Origin: Bifidobacterium saguinibicoloris
GTDB lineage: Bacteria; Actinomycetota; Actinomycetes; Actinomycetales; Bifidobacteriaceae
Direction: 5' to 3'
NCBI RefSeq assembly: GCF_019331725.1
Contig: NZ_JAHBBF010000012.1
Coordinates: forward strand, 31,510 to 95,509
DNA length: 64,000 bases
Shown piece after piece: positions 52,253 through 64,000 of this stretch. How positions within the stretch are numbered: position 1 is the first letter of the stretch; each line of letters starts with the position of its first letter. Made by a program: the position numbers and the translations under genes. Under the pieces are notes generated by a model, which ran no database searches, was not told where the DNA came from, and was given only the letters and a program-made list of their open reading frames with translations.

Positions 52253-53605
52253 GTGAGTGAATTGGTCAAAGGAATCATCCGGGAATGGGAGGAGGTCGGC
52301 ATCCCCGAAGTGTTCCGGCGTGATCTCGATCTCGGCGACGTCCCCGAACCGAAGCGGGGAAATCTTGTTCGTACCGTCGTGGGAGTGCGCCGATGCGGCA
52401 AAACCTATCGTCTGTTCCAGGAGATGCGGCGCATTCAGCGTGCCGGAGTGCCAGTTTCCCGGATGCTGTACTTCAACTTCGAGGACGAACGGTTGAAGCC
52501 GTTCACCCCGGAGCTGCTGCAGGACGTGCTGGACTCATACGGTGAACTGCACCCCCACGCGCGTGAGGACGGCATATACCTGTTCTTCGACGAGATTCAG
52601 GAAGTCCCCGATTGGGGCATGTTCCTGCGGCGCCTCGTGGACACGCTCAACGCGACGATCTACGTGACGGGATCATCGTCGAAGATGCTGTCACGTGAAG
52701 TCGCCACGGAGTTCCGCGGCCGTGCACTGCCGCGTGAACTCTTCCCTATGAGCTTCTCCGAATACGTGCGATTCCATGACAAGGACATGGCGGTGACGTC
52801 ATCGCAACCGTTCACGTTCAACGAAACCGCCCGTCTGCGGCACCATTTTCACGGATATCTCGAGCGTGGAGGATTCATCGCCGTGCAGTCGCTCGGCATG
52901 CCGGATGCGATATCCCTGTTGCAGGAGTATGCGACAAGGACATTGTCCAGCGACGTCATCGACCGGTACGGTGTCCGGAACCCCGTCGCGGCATCGGCGT
53001 TCCTTGCGCAGGCACTCGCCTCTTCAGGACGCGAGCTGTCCATCAACAAGACGGCCAATCAACTTGCCGGTCGCGGGCTTCGCGTGTCCCGTGAGTCGCT
53101 CGCCTCGTTGCTCGGCTACTACGAAGAGGCGTACCTGCTGTTTCCGGTACGGGAATTTTCGCGGGCGTTGTCGGCGAACTCCAGATCCGCAGCGAAGGTC
53201 TATGCCGTGGACCCCGGCATGTTCGTGGCGTTCTCCAAATCCGCTGCTCAAGAACGGGGCCAACGTTTGGAGACGGCAGTGTTCCTTAAACTCAGGCGTG
53301 ACATCCGATGGCATCGCGATGGTTCGGTTTCGCGTCTCCTGTTCCAGGAGAACGGCAGCCGGCATGAAATCGACTTCATCGTCGGCGATGCGCTGACCAT
53401 GCAGGCTTCGAAACTCATTCAGGTCTGCTGGGCGTTGGATGACGGAGCAACGCGTCTTCGTGAAGTCCGGGCCCTTCAGGCTGCGATGCGTCGTTTCGGG
53501 CTCGACTCCGGCACCATCGTCACCGCGGATCAGCGAGAGGTCATCGACGTGCCGGAAGGGCGCATCGACGTCGTGTCGGCGTGGAGCTGGCTGCTGGACG
53601 AGTAG
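52253..53605 (+). CDS. AAA+ ATPase with DUF4143-type C-terminus (ATPase E)
   Basis: A 450-residue protein. An N-terminal extension (MSELVKGIIREWEEVGIPEV...) precedes Walker A GVRRCGKT (44-51). Walker B is YLFFDEIQEVP (about 108-118), with VTGSSSKMLSREVATEFRGRA and LFPMSFSEYVRFHD. The C-terminal motif HEIDFIVGDAL...KLIQVCWAL lacks ExK (Gln-Val-Cys), so it is probably nuclease-dead. I prefer GTG 52253, six bases after GGGAGG; ATG 52247 is in frame but touches that site. Preceded by the 33-bp repeats. Function unknown. Confidence 0.86.
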   Translation: MSELVKGIIREWEEVGIPEVFRRDLDLGDVPEPKRGNLVRTVVGVRRCGKTYRLFQEMRRIQRAGVPVSRMLYFNFEDERLKPFTPELLQDVLDSYGELHPHAREDGIYLFFDEIQEVPDWGMFLRRLVDTLNATIYVTGSSSKMLSREVATEFRGRALPRELFPMSFSEYVRFHDKDMAVTSSQPFTFNETARLRHHFHGYLERGGFIAVQSLGMPDAISLLQEYATRTLSSDVIDRYGVRNPVAASAFLAQALASSGRELSINKTANQLAGRGLRVSRESLASLLGYYEEAYLLFPVREFSRALSANSRSAAKVYAVDPGMFVAFSKSAAQERGQRLETAVFLKLRRDIRWHRDGSVSRLLFQENGSRHEIDFIVGDALTMQASKLIQVCWALDDGATRLREVRALQAAMRRFGLDSGTIVTADQREVIDVPEGRIDVVSAWSWLLDE

Positions 53606-53649
53606 GACGTTCCGCCGTTCCATGGTCGTATGAGTCGCACGAACCGCAC

Positions 53650-53676
53650 GAACCGCACAGGCGGCGTGTGCGGTTC
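53650..53676. terminator. Hairpin after ATPase E
   Basis: GAACCGCAC / GTGCGGTTC with a 9-nt loop, 45 bp after the stop; the left arm is preceded by a second copy of CGAACCGCAC. No U-tract. Weak compared with others here. Confidence 0.5.
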
Positions 53677-53835
53677 CGTCGGACGGTATCGGGGCGCGGC
53701 GGTACCATGGAACGCAACCGTGCCCCCGCGCATCGGACGGACGCGCGAGACGACGGCGACGGCCGACATCGGCCGGCCGCCGCGGGCACCCATCGGAAGA
53801 CCGCACAGAACAGACAAAGGCAGTAAGGACAAACC

Positions 53836-55023
53836 ATGGCGGACAACACGCAGCAGAACCCGCAGTACCCGGACCTCGTGATCGTGGGCGCGGGCCTGTT
53901 CGGCCTCACCATCGCGCAGCAGGCGGTGGAGCACGCGGGCGCACGCGTGCACATCATCGACGTGCGCAACCACATCGGCGGCAACGCCTACTCCTACTTC
54001 GACAAGGAGACCGGCGCCGAAATCCACCAGTACGGCGCCCACCTGTTCCACACCTCCAACAAGCGCGTGTGGGACTACGTCAACCGCTTCACCGAATTCA
54101 CCGGCTACGTGCACCGCGTGTACGCCACGCACGACGGCGTCGTCTACCCGCTGCCCATCAACCTCGGCACCATCAACCAGTTCTTCGGCAAGGCGTACAC
54201 GCCCGCCCAGGCCAAGGCGCTCATCGAGGAGCAGGCCGGCGAACTCGCCGGCACCGACCCGCAGAACCTCAACGACAAGGGCATCCAGCTCATCGGCCGC
54301 CCGCTCTACGAGGCGTTCATCAAGAACTACACCGGCAAGCAGTGGCAGACCGACCCCTCCGAACTGCCCGCCGACATCATCAAGCGCCTGCCCGTGCGCT
54401 TCAACTACGACAACCGCTACTTCAAGGACACGTGGGAGGGCCTGCCCAAGGACGGCTACACCAAGTGGATGGAGCGCATGATCGACGACCCGCGCATCAC
54501 CGTGGAACTCGGCGTCGACTTCTTCGACGAATCGCAGCCGTACAACAAGAAGGCGCTGCAGGCCGCCGGCGTGCCCGTCGTGTACACCGGCCCCATCGAC
54601 CGCTACTTCGACTACGAGCTCGGCGACCTCAAGTGGCGCACCGTCGACTTCAAGGAGGTCCGCTACGACGAAGGCGACCACTTCGGCTGCCCCGTCATGA
54701 ACTTCTCCGACGCCGACGTGCCCTACACCCGCGCCATCGAATTCAAGAACTTCAACCCGGAGCGTCGCGACCAGCAGAACCCGGACAAGACCGTCGTGTG
54801 GGAGGAGTACTCCCGTTTCGCCGAGCGCGGCGACGAACCGTACTACCCGATCAACACCGACGAGGACAAGGCCCTGTACGCGCGTTACGCCGAAAAGGCC
54901 GCGGCCGAACCGAAGACCGTGTTCGGCGGCCGCCTCGGCACGTACAAGTACTACGACATGCACAACGTCATCGACACGGCGCTGACCGCGTACGAGGAGC
55001 AGGTCGCCCCGCTGCTCGGCTGA
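53836..55023 (+). CDS. glf: UDP-galactopyranose mutase
   Basis: A 395-residue flavoenzyme. FAD-binding start YPDLVIVGAGLFGLTIAQQA (about 9-28), DVRNHIGGNAYSYFDKETG, IHQYGAHLFHTSNKRVWDYV (Mg-independent UGM signature), FIKNYTGKQWQTDPSELPADIIKRLPVRFNYDNRYF (substrate-binding region with the W and Arg expected to hold UDP-Gal), and near the C-terminus RLGTYKYYDMHNVID. It converts UDP-galactopyranose to UDP-galactofuranose in the cytosol, the precursor for galactofuranan; the GlfT2-like transferase at 36372 is the natural consumer. Monocistronic, closed by a strong hairpin. The ATG follows AAGGACAAACC. Confidence 0.95.
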   Translation: MADNTQQNPQYPDLVIVGAGLFGLTIAQQAVEHAGARVHIIDVRNHIGGNAYSYFDKETGAEIHQYGAHLFHTSNKRVWDYVNRFTEFTGYVHRVYATHDGVVYPLPINLGTINQFFGKAYTPAQAKALIEEQAGELAGTDPQNLNDKGIQLIGRPLYEAFIKNYTGKQWQTDPSELPADIIKRLPVRFNYDNRYFKDTWEGLPKDGYTKWMERMIDDPRITVELGVDFFDESQPYNKKALQAAGVPVVYTGPIDRYFDYELGDLKWRTVDFKEVRYDEGDHFGCPVMNFSDADVPYTRAIEFKNFNPERRDQQNPDKTVVWEEYSRFAERGDEPYYPINTDEDKALYARYAEKAAAEPKTVFGGRLGTYKYYDMHNVIDTALTAYEEQVAPLLG

Positions 55024-55128
55024 GTAGTTCGGTTGGGTTCGGCTGGGTTCGGCTGATGGGGCGACCGGCCGATTCGGTTACGCCTGTTTGCTGACGTCCG
55101 GTCGGGTCTGCGTCCTGCTTTGCATGAG

Positions 55129-55175
55129 TGCCGGTGGGGAGACGTGCGGTGCTTCCGTGCGTCTCCCCACCGGCA
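55129..55175 (+). terminator. Terminator of glf
   Basis: Perfect 16-bp stem TGCCGGTGGGGAGACG / CGTCTCCCCACCGGCA with a 15-nt loop, 105 bp after the stop. Confidence 0.88.
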
Positions 55176-55235
55176 TTGTGCGTTGTGGGTTGCGCATCGT
55201 GCAATTGGACTTGTGTGGGGCATACCGATGGCGGA

Positions 55236-55409
55236 ATGCCGGTGATTGCGGCACCTGATGAGATCCGGCTCAGGCGTCGGCCGGAGCGTATTCGTGGCGG
55301 AAAGGCGGATAAAGTGGCGGATGCCGATGTCATGAGGTTCATTCGTTTGGACAATCTATCCGAATCGGACGTGCGATTGCTGCGGGAGAATAACCGCATA
55401 GAAGCGTAG
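55236..55409 (+). CDS. Small hypothetical protein, possibly a gene remnant
   Basis: A 57-residue open frame (MPVIAAPDEIRLRRRPERIR...) ending in the plausible helical peptide FIRLDNLSESDVRLLRENNR. A longer frame from 55128 would start inside the glf terminator and is rejected. GGCGGA before ATG 55236 is a poor ribosome-binding site. I recognise no family. It sits directly before an orphan repeat array of the kind seen next to the ATPase genes, so it may be the last trace of a lost gene. Confidence 0.3.
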   Translation: MPVIAAPDEIRLRRRPERIRGGKADKVADADVMRFIRLDNLSESDVRLLRENNRIEA

Positions 55410-55498
55410 AAGGCCAATCCTTGCCGCCACTGGTCATCCGGAACGAAGCCCGGACGTATGGCGGCAGGGCATAAAACCGCCGCGGCCCATGACAACCC

Positions 55499-55636
55499 GG
55501 TGTCCGATAAGACACCCGGCTTATCACAAACCTGGTGTCCGATAAGGTTCCCGGCCTATCGCGGCCCGGTGTCCGATAAGACTTCCGGCTTATCACAACT
55601 TGGTGTCCGATAAGACATCCGGCCCATCACAACGTC
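55499..55636. repeat. Four 34-35-bp direct repeats with GGTGTCCGATAAG core (no adjacent ATPase)
   Basis: GGTGTCCGATAAG recurs from 55499, 55534, 55568 and 55602 (periods 35, 34, 34), followed by CCGGC(T/C)TATC or CCGGCCCATC and ACAAC. CTTATC at the end of one unit and GATAAG in the next form spaced inverted pairs, and the first unit also reads GGTGTC..GACACC. Units are contiguous without spacers. The array lies in the 1120-bp gap between glf and rfbB. Confidence 0.85.
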
Positions 55637-56143
55637 GCCCGTCATGCTTCAGGCCGCACAGCCTCACCCAGCCGCACGTCCGACCCACGTCGCCGTCTCA
55701 CCTGGTCATGCGCACGTCCACCTGTACCCGACGCGCAACATCGCACACACCGCACCGCCGATGCAATCGCGCCACACCGCCATCCGTCGGACGAGGCGGT
55801 GTCTCATCGGACACCAGGCTGTTATGGCCATGCGAGCACAAGCACACGCTCCTCCGAAGAACCTGACATAGCACAGCACAGCTCCGGCCGCGACGTACAC
55901 GCGGCCGAACATATCACGCCGCATATCCACACGTCTCGTCGTGCAATCGCATCGTCGTGCAGCCACATAAGCCACGCCACATATTCGCCCGCACGCCCCA
56001 CGCCCGCACAAACGAAACGGTGGCTCATCGGACACCGACCTGCCACGACCACGACAACACAACCACAGTTCCCACGTCAGACAACCCGTCCCGCCCGACG
56101 CCGCCGCGACGTCCAGGTTCAATGGTCGTCGCTCAGTGCCCGC
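55637..56143. other. Gene-free region with two inverted copies of the GGTGTCCGAT repeat
   Basis: No gene is supported: open frames here lack ribosome-binding sites and are rich in His/Thr/Arg from CAC/ACA-biased sequence. Reverse-complement copies of the adjacent repeat core appear at 55798-55815 (GGTGTCTCATCGGACACC, itself palindromic) and 56019-56040 (CTCATCGGACACCGACC), 221 bp apart. The sequence just before rfbB's 3' end may include its terminator, but no clear stem is seen. Confidence 0.5.
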
Positions 56144-60137
<3,994 letters not shown>

Positions 60138-62270
60138 TTCTTGCCGGCCGTCATGTCGTACTGGATGAGACGGTACTCGCGCATCAGGCGCTTCGTCTTG
60201 GCGTCGAACTTGCGCGGCTTCACCACACCGCCGTTCGCATCCAGGTACGTGGTGGACGTGTCCGTCGAGAAGCCGCCCGCGCCGAGCACCAGACGCTCGA
60301 ACGCCGGCTCCTGCATGCGCGCGGCGGCGAGGAACGCCAGATACGGCGACACCTTCGCGTTCATATGCTCGCTGGCCAATTCCATGAAGTAGTTCGGCGA
60401 CGTGACGTTCGAGGATGTGGCGGCCGGATCGAGCTTCACGTTCGCGGAGGCGCTCGCCTGGTTCGACCAGATGAACCAGTCCGACTGGTGCAGCGCCAGA
60501 TCGTTGTCCGGACTCTGCGAGGCGGTCTGGTAGATGCCCGGCAGATGGTCGCCGTAGAAGATGACGGTGACCGGCTTGTCCATGGCATTCAACTGGTTGA
60601 GGAAGTCGGCCGTGGACTGGTCGGTGATGCTCACACCCTTCGCATACGTGTTGATCTGGGAGCGTTCGTCGTCGCTGAGATTCTCGGAGACGTTCGCCCA
60701 GTCGAACTGGTTGTCGTTGTACCAGCCGCTGTACGGCATGTGGTTCTGCATGGTGACCAGCTGCACGAACTGCGGATGCGTCTCGGCGTTGATCTGGTCG
60801 ATGACGTTCTGGTAGGAGGCGGCGTCGCTCACATACGGGGAGTTGTCCACGCGGTCCTGATGCGTGATGGCCGGCGTGCTGTCCAACGTATAGAACTTGT
60901 TGAAGCCGAAGCGCTTGTAGTTCCCGTCGCGCAGATACATGTTCTTGTAGTACGGGTGGAACGCCGTGGAACCGGTCTTGCCGTAGCGCTGGTTCCAGAT
61001 CTGGTTGAACGAGTACGGGCTCTTCTGATGCGGCACCAGCTCCTGATACATGGACTGCATCGAATCGTCGAATAGCGCCAGGTCCAGGCCGGTGAGCGTC
61101 TGGTATTCGATGTTCGCCGTGCCGCCGCCGTAGCCGGGCGACAGCATGAGGCCGGACGTGGTGGCGTTCTTGATGCCGCGGATGTTCGGCATCGGATCCT
61201 CCAACATGGTGATGCCGGGCACGCGCGTGGGGTCGGAGAACGTCTCCGAAAGGATCATGATGACGGTGCTGTCGGTCAGCTCGTTCGCACGCGTCTTGTT
61301 CACGGCCTTGGCCTGTTTCGCGTACTTGGCGGCGATCGCCTCCATGGCGTCCTTGCTGTAGCCGTCCGGCTTGTCCATGATCTTCGGGCGGGACAGGCGC
61401 AGGAAGTTCACGGTGGGGCCGTTGACGTTCGCGTCCTCCGCCGCGTTGTACAGGCGCGGCGAATCGCCCATGCGCTGCGCCCACTCGTACGACCACGCGC
61501 CCGGCGAACCCAGATTGCCGGCGAACGAGAGCAGCAGCGCCACGCTTACGCCCAACGCCACGAAGCGTGTGAGATTGCCGATGATGGTCTTCACGTTCCG
61601 GAACGGACGCCACCAGTGGAACGGGATCACGCAGCGACGCCCGTCGAGGAACTGGATGATCAGGCAGGCCACGGTGAGCCAGACGAGCATGGTGATCGTG
61701 CCCTGCACGAGGGCTTCGGAGTCCTTCGGGATGAACGAGGAGATCTCGCCGCCGTTGCCGCTGGACAGGAAGCTCAGATCCGAGGGGATGATCGGCTCGT
61801 TGCGCAGCTGGAGCTTGATGCTGTTCGCCACCGCGAACGACGACGTGATGATCGCGAACACCGCCGTGGCCACCCAGAACCGGTTGAACAGGAACACCAG
61901 CACCAGATAGATCATGGCCAGCGCCGCGAAGTTGAGCAGCCACACGTACCGCTGCTCCATCCACATCTGCGCCACGAACCGCGTGAGCTGGCCACGCACG
62001 CTGTTCAGCAGCTTCGTGGTCTCATCCACCGAATTCGGGTCGTCATACGTGGGTTCGGAATACATGCCCCACTGGATGAACAGCACCGAAGCGGCGTCGA
62101 CGAGCGCGAGCACCAGCGCGTACAGCGTGTACGGGCACTTCGGGCGCTTGCGCCACGTCGCGACGATCGCCTTGACGATGGGAGCCGTCACGGCCACGGC
62201 GCGAGCTCCGCCCCGCCACGCCTTGGATTGCGTGACCGGTGCCGCCAGCGCCGCGACGCGTGCGCGCAGA

Positions 62271-62278
62271 CCCCCCCC
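62271..62278 (-). repeat. Homopolymeric G8 (C8 on plus strand) at the tail/membrane junction of the LtaS-family gene
   Basis: Eight G on the coding strand encode part of ASGGGL (about residue 152). Slippage would frameshift before the first membrane helix and silence the enzyme. Shorter than the G10 and G9 tracts, so less unstable. Confidence 0.85.
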
Positions 62279-62871
62279 TGAGGCGTCCGCCGTGTCCGGT
62301 TCGGTGCTCGTTTCTTCAGAATCGGACGTAGGGACGGGTTCTGGCTCGCTGGTTTCGTCCGATTCTATAGGTTCGGACGTTTGGTCGGTCTCGGATGCGT
62401 CCGTTTCGTCCGTTTCTATAGAATCTGGCGTGAGAGCGGGGTTTGGTTCGCTGTTTGCGTCCGTTTCTATAGAATCGAGCGCAGACAGGGGTTCCGTCGC
62501 GTCCATTTCGCCCGTTTCTATAGTTTCGGACGTTTGGTCGGTCTCGGATACGTCCGTTTCGTCCGATTCTGAAGAATCGGGCGTGAGAGCGGGGGCTGGT
62601 TCGCTGGTTTCGTCCGATTCTATAGGTTCGGACGTTTGGTCGGTCTCGGATGCGTCCGTGCTCTCGCCGGCGTCCGTGTTCTCCTTCATCGCCTCGCGCG
62701 TTTCGGCATCATTGCTCTCGAGGTTTTCCACGACCGTTCACCCATCCAACTGCATTAACAACGTACGCGTGCATTGTAATAACAGGTTCGGGACGAATTC
62801 ACCTGAACTTCATCTGAAAAGCGCTCGGCATGCCGGAAGTAGGCTACGCCGTCGGGCGCCCATGACGGGAA

Positions 62872-63813
62872 TCAGGCACGCCGGTAGTCGAGCGTCGCAT
62901 CCACGTCGGCCATCGCACGCATGCGCCCGTACAACGCGGCGCGCATGGCGTCGGACGCGGGGAATCGCAGATCCTCCCACATCGCACGCCGGTACAGACG
63001 GCAGGACACGGACTCATCGAACCAGAGGGAGTCCCAGTCGCGGCCCAACATGCCGCCGGCGTACCGCACGCACTTGCGGAACACGTTCTCATACGCGTGC
63101 AGCGGATTCGGCGTGACGGTGACATGGTCCGGCTCGCGGGCGCCCGCGGCCGCGACCTCCGCCACCTCGTACAGGTCGGCGGCGTCGAACCGGTCGCGAC
63201 GGCCCTTCGCCATGTCCGCGTCCGTGCGCGTCAGTGCGTGCAACAACAGCTCCACGGCGCGACGGTCCAGAATGTCCGTGCTGTCCACGAGCATCACGAA
63301 CTCGCCGGTCGCCTCGTCCAGGCCGGCGTTCCACGCGGCGAACCGCGGCGAACCGGAGAACGACGACGGCAGGGACGGAATGACGGCATCCTTCGGGTCG
63401 GACAGGACGACTGCGACGGTTGGGTTGGTTGGTGCGGTCGGTGCGTCGGCGGACGGGCCGATGGGGGACGGGGCGTCGGGGGACGACGTGACGGGAGGAA
63501 GTGCGTCGGGGGAGGACGTAACGGAAGGAAGTGCGTCGGCGGACGTCGCGTCGGAAGCAGGCGCGATGACGGGCGAAACCGCGGGCACGTGCAGCACGGA
63601 CACGCGGTCGTCGCGACGTACGTACTCGTCGAGGATCGCGGGCGTGGCATCGGAGGAACCGACGTCGACCAGCAGCACCTCAAGCCGGGCGTGACTCTGC
63701 CGCAACACCGAATCCACGGCGTAGCGCACCTCATCCTGCGCATTGGAGGCCGAAACGACCACCGACACCACAGGCAGGGTGTTCGGCGCGTCAGGCGGCG
63801 TGGTCAGCAGCAT
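62872..63813 (-). CDS. GT2-type glycosyltransferase with a repeat-coded insertion
   Basis: A 313-residue protein. N-terminal GT-A fold: VVSVVVSASNAQDEVRYAVDS (about 14-34), LLVDVGSSDATPAILDEY. After about residue 80 an insertion of about 60 residues (Ser/Ala/Pro/Asp, with SSPDALPPVTSSPDAPSP units) interrupts the fold before FAAWNAGLDEATGEFVMLVDSTDILD, which holds the DxD-like metal motif (about 170-182). The tail has WFDESVSCRLYRRAMWEDLRFP, normal for capsular GT2s. GGGAG precedes ATG 63813. The insertion is encoded by 27-30-bp tandem repeats (63440-63545). Sugar unknown; probably surface glycan. Confidence 0.8.
   Translation of the reverse strand: MLLTTPPDAPNTLPVVSVVVSASNAQDEVRYAVDSVLRQSHARLEVLLVDVGSSDATPAILDEYVRRDDRVSVLHVPAVSPVIAPASDATSADALPSVTSSPDALPPVTSSPDAPSPIGPSADAPTAPTNPTVAVVLSDPKDAVIPSLPSSFSGSPRFAAWNAGLDEATGEFVMLVDSTDILDRRAVELLLHALTRTDADMAKGRRDRFDAADLYEVAEVAAAGAREPDHVTVTPNPLHAYENVFRKCVRYAGGMLGRDWDSLWFDESVSCRLYRRAMWEDLRFPASDAMRAALYGRMRAMADVDATLDYRRA
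63440..63545 (-). repeat. 27-30-bp minisatellite inside the GT2 gene
   Basis: Imperfect copies of GCGTCGG(G/C)GGA(G/C)GACGT with GGAAGTGCGTCGG joins repeat three to four times, coding for S-x-DA-(L/P)-P-x-V-T-like units. Copy number can change without loss of frame when units are multiples of three, so the protein linker length may vary between strains. Confidence 0.75.
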
Positions 63814-64000
63814 GCAACTCCCCGGTCGAAGACTCGACGCGGCCGTCGCGCTTCGCTTCGGACGTCGTCGGCGGTTGCGTCGCCGGGTCCACGGAGCGGA
63901 CAGGCCGCGCCGTTACGGACGGGGACCAGTATGGCACACCAACGATGGAGGCTTCCGCGTTTTCACCGAGCGCACGCGGAATGTTCGTCGAATCTCCATC
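63814..64000. other. Intergenic sequence to the window edge
   Basis: No gene or terminator is recognised in the last 187 bases; it is presumably the promoter region of the minus-strand GT2 gene. Confidence 0.4.

Noticed and set aside
55128..55409. Full 93-codon frame after glf.
   Set aside because: Its first ATG lies inside the glf terminator stem; only the shorter 57-codon version is listed, at low confidence.

Overview
The window looks like a chromosomal segment of a high-GC Gram-positive bacterium, most likely a Bifidobacterium. The evidence is codon bias and shadow ORFs typical of high GC, an actinobacterial DnaJ-HspR pair, an actinobacterial-type xylulokinase with a ribose/xylose-class ABC importer, mycobacterium-like galactofuranose genes, and many long perfect hairpins without U-tracts as terminators. 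I name only the genus, and from inference.

Layout. 1-3.4 kb: end of a chaperone operon (dnaJ, hspR), a HAD phosphatase and a DedA membrane protein. 3.6-8.8 kb: two AAA+ ATPases with DUF4143-type C-termini (A and B), tRNA-Ala(CGC), repeat-filled intergenic DNA, an AEC-type transporter and a broken acetyltransferase. 8.9-17.5 kb: two secreted peptidoglycan hydrolases (GH25 lysozyme and PGRP-type amidase) with ricin-type lectin tails, flanking a PIN/ImmA-IrrE toxin-antitoxin-like pair. 17.7-20.7 kb: a large sorted extracellular hydrolase. 21-38.4 kb: surface-glycan genes: a GtrB-like glycosyltransferase with a GT-C-like partner, a third lectin-tailed hydrolase (NlpC/P60), another GT-C-like protein, two cytosolic glycosyltransferases, a Wzm/Wzt exporter and a GlfT2-like galactofuranosyltransferase. 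38.5-48.4 kb: a UDP-sugar dehydrogenase, then a ROK-repressor-controlled operon for uptake and phosphorylation of a sugar (xylulokinase, binding protein, ATPase, two permeases, hexuloisomerase-like protein). 49-53.6 kb: three more AAA+/DUF4143 ATPases (C, D and E). 53.8-63.8 kb: UDP-galactopyranose mutase, dTDP-glucose 4,6-dehydratase, a repeat-bearing membrane protein, a NUDIX hydrolase, an LtaS-family phosphoglycerol transferase and a glycosyltransferase.

How they fit together. Glf supplies UDP-galactofuranose, the GlfT2-like enzyme would polymerise it, and Wzm/Wzt, encoded immediately upstream of that enzyme, would export the chain. The LtaS-family enzyme could add glycerol phosphate outside the cell. 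This matches what is known of bifidobacterial glycerophosphate-substituted galactofuranan lipoglycan. The three lectin-tailed hydrolases probably act on, or bind through, the same envelope.

The most unusual feature is the set of five divergent AAA+/DUF4143 ATPases. Each has its own array of direct repeats or near-palindromes next to its 5' end, with unit sequence and period (23, 32-33, 33 or about 40 bp) differing from gene to gene. Similar arrays occur without an ATPase at 55.5 and 5.5-5.9 kb. Homopolymeric G tracts (G10, G9, G8) in three cell-surface genes are candidate phase-variation switches.
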